A stretch of DNA of 64,000 bases from Methyloprofundus sedimenti (GTDB taxonomy: Bacteria; Pseudomonadota; Gammaproteobacteria; Methylococcales; Methylomonadaceae), in NCBI RefSeq assembly GCF_002072955.1, contig NZ_LPUF01000002.1:310001-374000 (forward strand), written 5' to 3'. The notes below the pieces were generated by a model. It was given only the letters and a program-made list of their open reading frames with translations. It did no database searches and was not told the origin of the DNA. Shown piece by piece: positions 1 to 7,966 of this stretch. The position numbers and the translations under genes were made by a program. Numbering within the stretch: the first letter of the stretch is position 1; each line of letters begins with the position of its first letter.

Positions 1-788
1 TATCGCCTAGTCGTTTAACAGCCTGGCTAGCTGAAAAGCAGATTACCAGCTGGTACACCGTACCTTCTTTATTAAGCTTTATGGCTCTTAAAGGTGCTTT
101 AGATACCACGCCAGTACCTAGTCTGAAACGCATTCTGTTTGCCGGTGAAGTTTTCCCCACGCAACACTTAATCAAACTGGCAAACTTACTTCCAGAAACC
201 GAACTGTATAATTTGTACGGTCCAACGGAAACTAATGTGTGTTGCTATTGGCAGGTGGATCGACAGCGTTTAAATATCGAACATACTATTCCTATTGGAC
301 TAGCTGCCTGCAATGCAAAGCTGATGATAGATGCTAACACCGGCGAATTGCAGGTCAACAGTCTGAATAATTTTTCAGGCTACTGGCAACATGGCAATCT
401 CCAGGTGCTCAGCCCTTCGACTTATGCAACTGGCGATAAAGTTTCACTCAATCAGTATGGTGAATACGACTATCACGGGCGACTGGACTGCATGTTAAAA
501 TGCTCTGGTTATCGCGTTGAACCGGCTGAAATTGAACAGTGCATTAATCAACTAGAGCTTATTGAAAGCTGCGCGGTGATTGGCATTAAAGACTCAGCCA
601 GCGGACAACGCCCTGCAGCAGTTGTGGTCTTAATAGCAGGCGCCTCTCTGGCAGAAGCAATAAAACCTTTACGCCAGTTGCTCGCACCTTATATGCAACC
701 GTGTAAATTTATAGTGGTGGATAGTTTACCCGTACTATCTAATGGCAAAACAGATTATCAGGCGATACAAGACTTATTTGATCAATAG
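1..788 (+). CDS. Amino-acid adenylation protein, 5'-truncated (prolyl-carrier-protein ligase-like)
   Basis: The reading frame is open from base 3, so the start lies outside the window; about 262 C-terminal residues are visible. Clear adenylation-domain core motifs are present: a WYTVPSLL segment, the A5 motif LYGPTE, the A7 motif ATGD, the A8 motif GRLDCMLKCSGYRVEPAEIE and the A10 lysine motif NGKTD at the end. These belong to enzymes that activate an amino acid as its AMP ester and load it onto a carrier protein. The style and the following dehydrogenase resemble the PltF/PigI/Bmp4 prolyl-carrier-protein ligases, but the specificity pocket is mostly outside the window, so proline as substrate is inferred from context. 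No carrier protein is visible next to it. It could equally activate another amino acid. Confidence 0.8.
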   Translation, partial: SPSRLTAWLAEKQITSWYTVPSLLSFMALKGALDTTPVPSLKRILFAGEVFPTQHLIKLANLLPETELYNLYGPTETNVCCYWQVDRQRLNIEHTIPIGLAACNAKLMIDANTGELQVNSLNNFSGYWQHGNLQVLSPSTYATGDKVSLNQYGEYDYHGRLDCMLKCSGYRVEPAEIEQCINQLELIESCAVIGIKDSASGQRPAAVVVLIAGASLAEAIKPLRQLLAPYMQPCKFIVVDSLPVLSNGKTDYQAIQDLFDQ

Positions 789-822
789 CTGATCTAACCG
801 CTCTACCTGGAAAATAAACCTT

Positions 823-1917
823 ATGATTGAATATCAGCAACTTCCCCCTGGTGGCGACCTTAACGCCTCCAGACTTCGCCTGCGATATTGTGCTCAGCAA
901 GGGCTATTCAGACATGCTGTTGCCACCGAATTCAATGGATACGGCGATGGTTTTCAAGAGCTGGTTAAAACACATTTAAGCCTGGGCAGGTACTGCCAGG
1001 ATACAGGTTTAATTTTATCCCTAAATGCGCATATTTGGGGCTTAATCTTCCCGTTAATACTTTATGGTAGCGAAACACAAAAACAATTGTGGCTGCCCGC
1101 CTTATTATCGGGAGATATGATTGCTGGCCATGCAATTACCGAACCTCAAGCCGGCTCTGATGTTAATGCGCTTACAACATCAGCAGTCACAACAGAATCC
1201 GGTTTCATTTTAAACGGTCATAAACGTTTCATCACCAATACACCGATTGCTGATGCATTGCTGATTTACGCTAAACTAGAAGGCAAGCTCTCTGCATTTT
1301 TAGTTAGAAAAACGGACATCGGCGCTGATTTCAGCGATCAACCTAGCGTAACTGGCTGTGCCAGCGCCACGATGGGCGATATTATCCTGCAAAACTGTTT
1401 TATATCCTTAGACCGCCATTTAGGAAAAACAGGCGCTGGCGGCATGATGATACAAAACGCTCTGGAATTGGAAAGAGCGTTCATTTTTGCCGGGATTATC
1501 GGCATCATGCAATGGCAGTTAGCACAAGTTGTACAATTCAGCCGCAAGCGACAAAGCAATGGCGTACATTTAGGCGCGAATCAAGCGATCAGCCATAAAA
1601 TTGCAGATATGCAATGCCGCCTGGATTCCTGCTTATTATGGGTGAATGAGTGTGCACGCTTAAAAGATACGGGTAAACGTATCAGCCTGGCCAGTGCGCA
1701 AACTAAATTAATCGCCAGTGAAGCTTTTTTACAATCAAGCCTGGATGCCGTGCAAATATTAGGGGCGACCGGTTTACTCAAAGAAAGTAAAATGACAGGC
1801 TTGGTTCAGGATGCCATGGCTAGTCGTTTATTTTCCGGTTCTTCGGAAATACAGAAGAATATCATTGCGGCATTAATTGGCACTGGAACGGGATTTAAGA
1901 ATCAAGTACGAAAATAA
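823..1917 (+). CDS. Acyl-CoA dehydrogenase family flavoenzyme (prolyl-PCP dehydrogenase-like)
   Basis: A 364-residue acyl-CoA dehydrogenase fold protein. Visible signatures are AITEPQAGSDV (flavin-contacting, about residues 104-114), the FILNGHKRFITN strand, and a C-terminal FSGSSEIQKNIIA motif. Family members are FAD enzymes oxidising acyl-CoA or carrier-bound acyl groups in the cytoplasm. It follows the adenylation gene by 34 bases on the same strand, the arrangement of the PltF-PltE, PigI-PigA and Bmp4-Bmp3 pairs, in which the second enzyme converts prolyl-S-carrier to pyrrolyl-2-carboxyl-S-carrier. That specific role is inferred from the pairing and from halogenase genes downstream. An ordinary acyl-CoA or acyl-ACP dehydrogenase in polyene synthesis is the alternative. 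The N-terminus is slightly short compared with the family, with ATG at 823. Confidence 0.75.
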   Translation: MIEYQQLPPGGDLNASRLRLRYCAQQGLFRHAVATEFNGYGDGFQELVKTHLSLGRYCQDTGLILSLNAHIWGLIFPLILYGSETQKQLWLPALLSGDMIAGHAITEPQAGSDVNALTTSAVTTESGFILNGHKRFITNTPIADALLIYAKLEGKLSAFLVRKTDIGADFSDQPSVTGCASATMGDIILQNCFISLDRHLGKTGAGGMMIQNALELERAFIFAGIIGIMQWQLAQVVQFSRKRQSNGVHLGANQAISHKIADMQCRLDSCLLWVNECARLKDTGKRISLASAQTKLIASEAFLQSSLDAVQILGATGLLKESKMTGLVQDAMASRLFSGSSEIQKNIIAALIGTGTGFKNQVRK

Positions 1918-1942
1918 ACTATGCTATTGCTTAGTCAAAGCT

Positions 1943-1967
1943 TATAATTGTACATAATTTATGTACA
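1943..1967 (+). promoter_or_regulatory. Promoter and palindromic operator of the toxin-antitoxin operon
   Basis: A perfect -10 hexamer TATAAT (1943-1948) is followed directly by the near-perfect palindrome TGTACATAATTTATGTACA (1949-1967), 15 bases before the antitoxin ATG. The position over the probable transcription start fits autorepression by the Phd-family antitoxin, which is the usual control of such operons. No convincing -35 box is visible. Confidence 0.55.
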
Positions 1968-1982
1968 CAAAGGACTTCCGTT

Positions 1983-2222
1983 ATGCTACAGGTTAAAATC
2001 ACTGATTTAAGAGCTCATCTGCCTGATTTTTTGAAGAAAGTTAGTAATGGCGAACAAATTCAAATTACCAGCCATGGAAAAACTATTGCTAGAATTATTC
2101 CAGAAATTGACCAAGTAGATGCAGCAAAAAAAAGGCTGGATGCACTGCGCGGCACCATGATAGTTGGAGACATTCTGCAGCCATTAGACAACGAGTGGAG
2201 TGCCGATGCTGACAATTTGTGA
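1983..2222 (+). CDS. Type II antitoxin, Phd/YefM family
   Basis: A 79-residue protein with the Phd/YefM N-terminal DNA-binding fold, including the segments VKITDLRAHLPDFLKKVSNG and ITSHGKTIARIIP. The C-terminal third (LQPLDNEWSADADNL) is the acidic flexible tail that normally blocks the toxin. An AAGGA ribosome site lies before ATG 1983. The gene overlaps the PIN toxin gene by about 20 bases, the usual coupled arrangement. It should neutralise the downstream RNase and repress its own promoter at the palindrome just upstream. Confidence 0.9.
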   Translation: MLQVKITDLRAHLPDFLKKVSNGEQIQITSHGKTIARIIPEIDQVDAAKKRLDALRGTMIVGDILQPLDNEWSADADNL

Positions 2223-2601
2223 CACCCATGTTTTGATTTTTTGGCAAGATGCACCCAATCGCTTATCTTCAAAAGCAACGCAAGCAATAGAAAATTCATT
2301 AGCAACAAAGTCCCTGGCATGTTCCGATATTTCTTTTTGGGAGATAGCCATGTTATTCAAAGCAGGTCGCTTAAGAAATGATGTTCCTGCTGAGCAATAT
2401 ATGAATGACATTATCCTGGCTATGACACTCAATGTGCTGCCAGTGACACCTCAAATTGCTACCTTGTCACAACAAGGTTTATTTATCCATAAAGATCCCG
2501 CTGACCGATTAATCGCATCAACTGCAATCGTTAATAACGCGCCTTTAATATCTGCTGATACAAAGTTACAGAATATTGATGCCTTAAGCATTATTTGGTA
2601 A
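2206..2601 (+). CDS. Type II toxin, PIN-domain ribonuclease (VapC-like)
   Basis: A protein of about 131 residues with a PIN domain. The first acidic residue is in the N-terminal TICDTHVLIFW, a second in CSDISFWEIAML (E), and a third in the C-terminal HKDPADRLIASTAI, whose D-x-x-D pattern completes the metal site. PIN toxins cleave RNA, often tRNA or rRNA, when the antitoxin is degraded. Two in-frame ATGs exist (2200 and 2206); the second gives the common MLTICDTHVL N-terminus and is preferred. The pair appears intact. Confidence 0.9.
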   Translation: MLTICDTHVLIFWQDAPNRLSSKATQAIENSLATKSLACSDISFWEIAMLFKAGRLRNDVPAEQYMNDIILAMTLNVLPVTPQIATLSQQGLFIHKDPADRLIASTAIVNNAPLISADTKLQNIDALSIIW

Positions 2602-2648
2602 TAATACTGCCTATTTCAAACGCTATAAAGTCCGTGTTCCAGTTTTAA

Positions 2649-2686
2649 TGTAGCCCTGTATGGAGCTTGCGGAATACAGGGCTACA
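2649..2686. repeat. REP-type palindrome (TGTAGCCCTG class)
   Basis: An imperfect inverted repeat whose arms read TGTAGCCCTGTAT and ATACAGGGCTACA, separated by a short loop with a GGAGCTTGCGG core. This is the form of repetitive extragenic palindromes widespread in Gammaproteobacteria. It lies between the toxin gene and the downstream methyltransferase gene. Its sequence differs from the repeats at 33.8, 47.6 and 49.6 kb, so it represents another REP class. Confidence 0.6.
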
Positions 2687-2716
2687 ACTCCTATACAACA
2701 CACTCAAGGAAAAATA

Positions 2717-3193
2717 ATGTTTCTACGCGCTCTTTTAGCTTTTTTAATGGTTCCAGTTGTTGTTGCTGGATTTGTTCCTTTTATGCTCGCCGCCTATGAC
2801 CCGTACAAAGCGAATGGAAACTATGCCGGCTTGCTGCTTCTAGGCATTGGCCTGTTCATTCTTGTGTGGTGTGTACGCGATTTTTATGTCTCTGGAAAAG
2901 GCACCCTGGCACCCTGGGATCCCCCTAAGAATCTTGTTACAACTGGATTATATCGACATGTAAGAAACCCCATGTATGTCGGCGTTTTATTGATTCTTTC
3001 CGGTTGGGCGATTATCACAGCATCACCCATTGTTTCAGGGTTTTCGCTGTTTATGTTTACAGCCTTTTACGTCAGAGTGAGACTTCATGAAGAACCCTGG
3101 GCGGAGAGAACTTTTGCTGACCAATGGCTGGATTATAAAAATAATGTACCTCGATGGATACCACAACTTAAAGGCTATTACCCTGACAAGTAA
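2717..3193 (+). CDS. Isoprenylcysteine carboxyl methyltransferase / phospholipid methyltransferase family protein
   Basis: An integral membrane protein of about 158 residues with four or five hydrophobic segments. It carries the family signature NLVTTGLYRHVRNPMYVGVLL (the RHPMY-like SAM-binding motif) and a C-terminal HEEPWAERTFADQWLDYKNNVPRWIP stretch typical of bacterial ICMT/PEMT-like methyltransferases. The start is taken at ATG 2717 because AAGGA precedes it; a longer frame from 2660 would begin inside the REP palindrome. The bacterial substrate is usually unknown, with small lipids or hydrophobic thiols or acids as possibilities. Its place beside the halogenase block makes methylation of a pathway intermediate conceivable, but nothing in the sequence proves this. 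Confidence 0.75.
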   Translation: MFLRALLAFLMVPVVVAGFVPFMLAAYDPYKANGNYAGLLLLGIGLFILVWCVRDFYVSGKGTLAPWDPPKNLVTTGLYRHVRNPMYVGVLLILSGWAIITASPIVSGFSLFMFTAFYVRVRLHEEPWAERTFADQWLDYKNNVPRWIPQLKGYYPDK

Positions 3194-3194
3194 T

Positions 3195-4517
3195 TTAAAA
3201 ATGTAGCTCTTCTATAACGCCACGCTTTTGCTGTTCAAACTGCTCCGAAAATTGTTCCCAGACACCTGCTTCTCGCGCGAGTTGTTTAAAATTTTCCGAG
3301 CGGTTAGTCATTTCAGAGGCTACCAGCATTAATTCTAATTCCAGCGTAGGCATTGACTTCATTAACGATTTAACCAAATCACGGTGCACACCATTACAAC
3401 CAAAATCACCTAATGACAATGCCCTGGAAAAGCTATAAAACTGCTGCATACGGTTTTCACATAAAGCGGCAAAACGCACTCTTTTTTTAGTATTTTTTAA
3501 TCCTTCCATAATAGCTAAAGTGGCAACCGCTGCATTATAAAAAGCATTCTGTACGCCATGCGAAAAAATGGGGTCCACAAACCCTGCGGCATCACCGATG
3601 CAATAATAGTTCTCACGGCAGGTCTGACTTGCATAATAGGAATAATCAGGACGGTACTGTAAAGAATTTTCAATAAACCCGGCATCGCTTAATAAATCTT
3701 TTAAATAAGGTATCCGGGCGCAACTCTGTTTAAAATACGCTTCGCGCTGGACCTTATTCATACCCGCTAATTTATCAGTATGCACAATCAAACCGACACT
3801 GGTTTTCTCCCGTAAAATAATATGCCACAGCCAGCCATCATCATGAGACATCACAAAAGTCACAGGCGCCACCGTCTTTAATTCTGCATTAGAATGACTT
3901 TGACGATCCACGCCTACGTAACGTGAATTTTTGAAATAACCCCATAGCGACAAGAAATTCATTGCCGAACTAATTGTTTGCCGTGTTTCTAACTGGTGTG
4001 CCAATAAGGAACTATGTCCACTGGCATCAACAACATACTGACACTGTATGCTTCCTTCCAGATTAGGGGTTCCGCGCGTATCAGTATATGCAACAACAGG
4101 TTCAGGACCCGATAAATCAACTTTTTTGACCACGACCTGATTAAAAACCTGTGCCCCCTGCTCCTCAGAATACGCCAGTAAGAGTTGATCAAAAATATCG
4201 CGTTCTATATGTAAACCCGGACGTTTGTAACCGTAGTCGGAAAACAAAATCTGATGAATCTTGTCATTCCAGACGGTAATACCGCCGGCTTTACTGATGA
4301 AACCTTGCTGCTGAATTTTTTCTGAAACACCAAGTTGATCAGTAAATTTCCAGAAATGAGGAATTAAACTTTCTCCTACCTGATTGCGCGGAAATTCTGC
4401 ACGTTCAAGTAATACTACATCCACGCCTTTTTTTGCCAGATGTGTTGCTGCACTACTCCCTGCAGGGCCGCCGCCGATAATGAGTACGGTGCATTTTGGG
4501 GGGATTGTTTGTTGCAT
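3195..4517 (-). CDS. Flavin-dependent halogenase-like oxidoreductase (FDH1)
   Basis: A 440-residue protein. It has the GGGPAGS dinucleotide fold near residue 15, the ER end of the second strand, GESLIP at about 49-54, and a lysine (K76) in FISKAGG aligned with the catalytic lysine that carries the halenium in flavin-dependent halogenases. The halogenase motif WxWxIP appears degenerated as WLWHII. A GDAAGFVDPIFSHGV flavin motif follows. Established members use FADH2, O2 and halide to chlorinate or brominate carrier-bound or free aromatics. The missing proline leaves activity uncertain, and an oxidoreductase of the geranylgeranyl-reductase-like group is the alternative. It is the last gene of the minus-strand block running from the ketosynthase. 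Confidence 0.75.
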   Translation of the reverse strand: MQQTIPPKCTVLIIGGGPAGSSAATHLAKKGVDVVLLERAEFPRNQVGESLIPHFWKFTDQLGVSEKIQQQGFISKAGGITVWNDKIHQILFSDYGYKRPGLHIERDIFDQLLLAYSEEQGAQVFNQVVVKKVDLSGPEPVVAYTDTRGTPNLEGSIQCQYVVDASGHSSLLAHQLETRQTISSAMNFLSLWGYFKNSRYVGVDRQSHSNAELKTVAPVTFVMSHDDGWLWHIILREKTSVGLIVHTDKLAGMNKVQREAYFKQSCARIPYLKDLLSDAGFIENSLQYRPDYSYYASQTCRENYYCIGDAAGFVDPIFSHGVQNAFYNAAVATLAIMEGLKNTKKRVRFAALCENRMQQFYSFSRALSLGDFGCNGVHRDLVKSLMKSMPTLELELMLVASEMTNRSENFKQLAREAGVWEQFSEQFEQQKRGVIEELHF

Positions 4518-4544
4518 TTTAATGTTAATTCCTCATTAGAAAGC

Positions 4545-5099
4545 TTACATATCACCTAAAGTGGCACCGTCTACAGGATTCTTTAGCCACTCAGCAATAT
4601 CGCTACCTAAAGCTTTGGTACAACGCCCCAATAATGCACAAGTGCCTTTGTAGGCTCCCATAAAACCACCCATAGAACCACGATTCGCAGTAAATGAAAG
4701 CGTTTCCTTCCCTTTTCTTAGTAAAGTACCTTTGACTGTAACCCACTGGCCACCACGACCAGCCCAGACATTCTTGTTATATTTTGGCAGATCAACAATT
4801 TCGATTTCCAGAAAATCAGCTGAGTTAGATCTTTGCGCATCCAGATCTATTCCAGCATATTGATCTTGGGCATAACTTTGTATAAAACCAGGCAGCTTGG
4901 TTAATAATTGGCATTCATTACGTACCGCCTCCCTGACCTCCAGGTCTTTTGCAAATACCACTGGGGCGATTTTTAAAACCCCCGTCCCCGAATAACTTAC
5001 AGTATCTTTGCCGATACTCGGGCTATCGTTTGACTTGTTACTTGCACATGCAACAAGGAATAAAATTAACAACATAGGCAATAGTTTAAAAAATTTCAT
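4545..5099 (-). CDS. DUF3313-like lipoprotein
   Basis: A 184-residue protein with a lipoprotein signal peptide ending in the lipobox LVAC (Cys about residue 18), so it is likely anchored in the outer membrane facing the periplasm. The remainder resembles the DUF3313 family: a mixed alpha/beta protein with KIAPVVFAKDLEVREAV near the start and a glycine-rich SMGGFMGAYKG segment near the end. No enzymatic motif is seen. It lies between two halogenase-like genes with the same orientation, 27 bases upstream of FDH1, suggesting a role in trafficking or anchoring of the pathway product. That role is inference from position only. Confidence 0.7.
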   Translation of the reverse strand: MKFFKLLPMLLILFLVACASNKSNDSPSIGKDTVSYSGTGVLKIAPVVFAKDLEVREAVRNECQLLTKLPGFIQSYAQDQYAGIDLDAQRSNSADFLEIEIVDLPKYNKNVWAGRGGQWVTVKGTLLRKGKETLSFTANRGSMGGFMGAYKGTCALLGRCTKALGSDIAEWLKNPVDGATLGDM

Positions 5100-5130
5100 A
5101 CGCGTCTCCTGAAGATAAAATATTATCCTG

Positions 5131-5165
5131 AAAGACTGCCAGCCTCTGAATGGCTGACAGTCTTT
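5131..5165. repeat. Strong intercistronic hairpin
   Basis: Arms AAAGACTGCCAGCC and GGCTGACAGTCTTT can pair over 14 bases with one mismatch around a 7-base loop. It sits between the stop of the 5196-5759 lipoprotein gene and the start of the DUF3313 gene. No uridine run follows on the minus-strand transcript, so it is more likely an RNA-stabilising or attenuating hairpin than a classical terminator. Confidence 0.5.
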
Positions 5166-5195
5166 CGGCTTAACATGATGGCATTGCTAATTAAC

Positions 5196-5759
5196 TTATT
5201 TCTGAATACCTGTCACTTTATCGTGCTCAAAAACCACAATAAAGGTTTGAAAACGATTGCTCCAGTATGTCCAGGAATCCGACTCCAGCGAAGGTGTTCT
5301 GATAGCAGGCGGGTAACCGATAGCGACCTGGACAGCCAGTTTACTCATTCCTACGTTAACAGTTCCCTGCTGGATATTTTTCTGTTCCAGTGCGCTAAAC
5401 TGAGATAAATTTACTTTTGTTTTAGCGAATAATTTGGCAAAAGCCTGATCAACATTCTCACTGGTATGTCTGGAAACATTTTCTATTAATAAATCTTGAT
5501 TGGCGGCAATGAGCTTAACCTTAATTGACTTTGGCGTTACGTCCAGTAACTCTACTTCTGTATTAACAGCTAATAAAGTACCACGCCGATAATTGGTAGT
5601 ACGGTATTTGCCTTTTTCATATTGCATCGTCACCTGAGTGTAAAATTTATCTCCTAACTGCGCACCCTCTGGTAGTTGCACTGGCTCTGGAGACATAAGC
5701 TGACAAGCTGTTAAACTAAAAAGTAGACACAGCATCATTACTTGTATTAAGCGTTGCAT
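5196..5759 (-). CDS. Lipoprotein of unknown function, BamE/SmpA-like C-terminus
   Basis: A 187-residue protein with signal peptide and lipobox LTAC (Cys about residue 19). The C-terminal half carries GTVNVGMSKLAVQVAIGYPP followed by a tyrosine/tryptophan-rich strand (WTYWSNRFQTFIVVFEHDKV). This resembles the small BamE/OmlA fold, in which a conserved 'v..GMs..qV....G.P' turn precedes beta strands. The N-terminal half is not recognised. As an outer-membrane-facing lipoprotein placed between FDH2 and the DUF3313 gene, it may assist envelope delivery of the product. The similarity is by eye and the function is unproven. Confidence 0.65.
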   Translation of the reverse strand: MQRLIQVMMLCLLFSLTACQLMSPEPVQLPEGAQLGDKFYTQVTMQYEKGKYRTTNYRRGTLLAVNTEVELLDVTPKSIKVKLIAANQDLLIENVSRHTSENVDQAFAKLFAKTKVNLSQFSALEQKNIQQGTVNVGMSKLAVQVAIGYPPAIRTPSLESDSWTYWSNRFQTFIVVFEHDKVTGIQK

Positions 5760-5866
5760 AATAAACTCCTTAAATTAAAACAGTTACAGTGTAACCATTC
5801 AGAATGCAGTTGAGTATGGCTTGAGTCCGCATAACTCAAGTCTACTCCCCCAAAGAAACAATAAAC

Positions 5867-7066
5867 TTACGAAGCTATAATCTTGCTCCTGCCACGTAGT
5901 AATCCTTGCTGAAATACATTATCCTCGCGCCATAAATCACCTGCCAGAATCGCGGCAATGTCTTTTCTTATACGCACATGCCGATCCTGTTCAAAAAACA
6001 AATTTTGCATGATACCAGAACAATAAAATCGCTCTATCATTAAATACATGGTTTTGAACCCAACCTGATAAGACTCATCTCCACTGATCTGTATTTCTGG
6101 ATCGGCCTCATTACTTGCCAGCAAAGCTTCATGCAATTGATCTGCGACCAACTCAGCGGTTTTCACCGCGAATAAAAATCCTGAGGAAAACACAGGATCA
6201 AGAAAACCTGCAGCATCACCGCAACAAGCAAAGCGCTGTCCAAAACGCTGCTTATTCAGATAACTAAAGTCCGCCTCCATACGCAGCTCAGATAGTACTT
6301 CTGCCCCCGCCAATAGGCTATTCATGCGCGGCGAAGCATTAATATAATGTTCAAATAATGCCTCCTGCTTTAAGCCGACAGGCGCTGTTTTTTGCACCAC
6401 CAACCCGACACTCAAACGACCATCCATTAAAGGTATGCCCCATATCCAGCCTATTTCAGAAAGAAATATTTGTACATTACCCTGTGCAAAGAGCTTTTCA
6501 GCGTCAGGAGAGCTTGCCAGCTTATAGTGCTTATACAAGGCAAATTTACCCAAATGATTTATTTTATTGATACTACTTAATTTTTTACCCATTAAGGCAT
6601 TACGACCAGTAGCATCAATAAAATAGCGTCCCCGATACTGCGCTTTATCAGTACCAACCTGCACTTCAAGCGCCATACATTGCACGCTAATGACTTGTTC
6701 TTGCTGATGTGCCACAACGCCATGCTTAATAGCATTATCCAACAACTTTTTATCAAATACCGAACGCTCTATTTGAAACGTACGATAAATGCCTTCAAAA
6801 GAAAAAAAAGTACTGCGCCCAGTCGCTTCATCAATAAATTCTGCACCGCCTTTTCTTAAATTGCCCTGGCTCCAGTCTATTCCTAACCTGTTCATAACCG
6901 GTTCAATCATTGGCAGCATAGACTCACCAATATGAAAACGCGGGAGCAGATCGCGTTCAAGCAGTAAAACACTATGCCCATATTGTGCTAGTAATGTAGC
7001 TGCCGTTGTACCCGCAGGACCTGCTCCGGCAATAATGACATCATAATTCTTTACGTCCAATTTCAA
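5867..7066 (-). CDS. Flavin-dependent halogenase-like oxidoreductase (FDH2)
   Basis: A 399-residue flavoprotein with all landmarks of the PltA/Bmp2-like halogenases. These are GAGPAGT (residues 14-20), FHIGESMLP (about 45-52), a lysine at residue 72 in RKGGAEF, the intact halogenase motif WIWGIP, and GDAAGFLDPVFSSG. The KGGAEF context matches the lysine position used by pyrrole and phenol halogenases acting on carrier-bound substrates. It lies downstream of the ketosynthase and chain length factor genes on the same strand, after a gap of 150 bases. Expected role: cytoplasmic halogenation of the aromatic starter or growing polyene, needing a separate flavin reductase, none of which is visible here. 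Confidence 0.82.
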   Translation of the reverse strand: MKLDVKNYDVIIAGAGPAGTTAATLLAQYGHSVLLLERDLLPRFHIGESMLPMIEPVMNRLGIDWSQGNLRKGGAEFIDEATGRSTFFSFEGIYRTFQIERSVFDKKLLDNAIKHGVVAHQQEQVISVQCMALEVQVGTDKAQYRGRYFIDATGRNALMGKKLSSINKINHLGKFALYKHYKLASSPDAEKLFAQGNVQIFLSEIGWIWGIPLMDGRLSVGLVVQKTAPVGLKQEALFEHYINASPRMNSLLAGAEVLSELRMEADFSYLNKQRFGQRFACCGDAAGFLDPVFSSGFLFAVKTAELVADQLHEALLASNEADPEIQISGDESYQVGFKTMYLMIERFYCSGIMQNLFFEQDRHVRIRKDIAAILAGDLWREDNVFQQGLLRGRSKIIAS

Positions 7067-7216
7067 TCTCTCTTAACTCTGAGCTGTACCTTGTTCTCTT
7101 TGCGTAATAAGGTAAAGTAAGGAGTGCGGGCTTTATAGCCTGCACATGCAATAACAATGTAAACTAACGCCTACGCCCCGTGTTAATTCAATTATCATCC
7201 CGTATAAGCGAGAAAA

Positions 7217-7966
7217 TCAGCTTTTAAACTGGCACGCCCAGACAGGTGCTTTAATATTTAACGGCACTAAACCCACCTGCTTGTGCTGCACTGCCAGCAA
7301 CAAAGGAATGACTGCCGCGGCTGGTGCAGTCTCTGCCAGCTTAAGCCATTCCGCCTGCATATCTTGCTTATACTGTTGCGCAACCTGGGGCATAGTAATC
7401 GCACCTATTGCTTGCTCAGCCTCTGAACTCAAGACAAAAGCACAGGCAAACGCCGTTTGCCCGATAGGGGGTGCCAGATATTGTGGCCATAGTTCATCAT
7501 AACAGACCAACAATCGCTCACCTTTCCCTTGTTGCAATTGCGCCCATACCTCGATCAAGCCCATTGCAAAAGTATCATCAGCTGCAGCAATCGCTGTAGT
7601 AGGTGCCTGGCATTTATTTAAAATCCCCCAATAACCGGCCGTAGTATTATGTACGGAATTATGAAACTGAGTTGGAGAAAGTAGCTCGTTATCATCGGGC
7701 AGTAAACGACAAAGTGCATCAGTTACCTGTATTTCGCCCCCTAATGAGGCAAAAACCGACGCAAGGTTTTGTGGATCAGTATTCGCCTGCAAACACGCTA
7801 ATTTTGCTGCAGTAATAGCCATCCGCGTGGTCATGCTTGTGCGTCTGCGTATTCCGGCCGGAATAAAGCTATTATCTATATCGCTACCAGGCAAATTGAA
7901 ATGGCTGAGTAGTTCTCTATCCGGGCAACACACAACTGCAGATTTAATAAATAACTGTTTCATCAT
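7217..7966 (-). CDS. Beta-ketoacyl synthase-like chain length factor (ApeC-like)
   Basis: A 249-residue ketosynthase-like protein, much shorter than a full ketosynthase and without the active-site cysteine. The segment LSPTQFHNSVHNTTAGYWGI is characteristic of the short chain-length-factor partners in aryl polyene clusters (ApeC type). It starts four bases inside the end of the ketosynthase gene, showing translational coupling. In characterised aryl polyene systems this subunit forms a heterodimer with the ketosynthase ApeO and helps set the number of elongation cycles. The frame and length look intact. Confidence 0.85.
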   Translation of the reverse strand: MMKQLFIKSAVVCCPDRELLSHFNLPGSDIDNSFIPAGIRRRTSMTTRMAITAAKLACLQANTDPQNLASVFASLGGEIQVTDALCRLLPDDNELLSPTQFHNSVHNTTAGYWGILNKCQAPTTAIAAADDTFAMGLIEVWAQLQQGKGERLLVCYDELWPQYLAPPIGQTAFACAFVLSSEAEQAIGAITMPQVAQQYKQDMQAEWLKLAETAPAAAVIPLLLAVQHKQVGLVPLNIKAPVWACQFKS

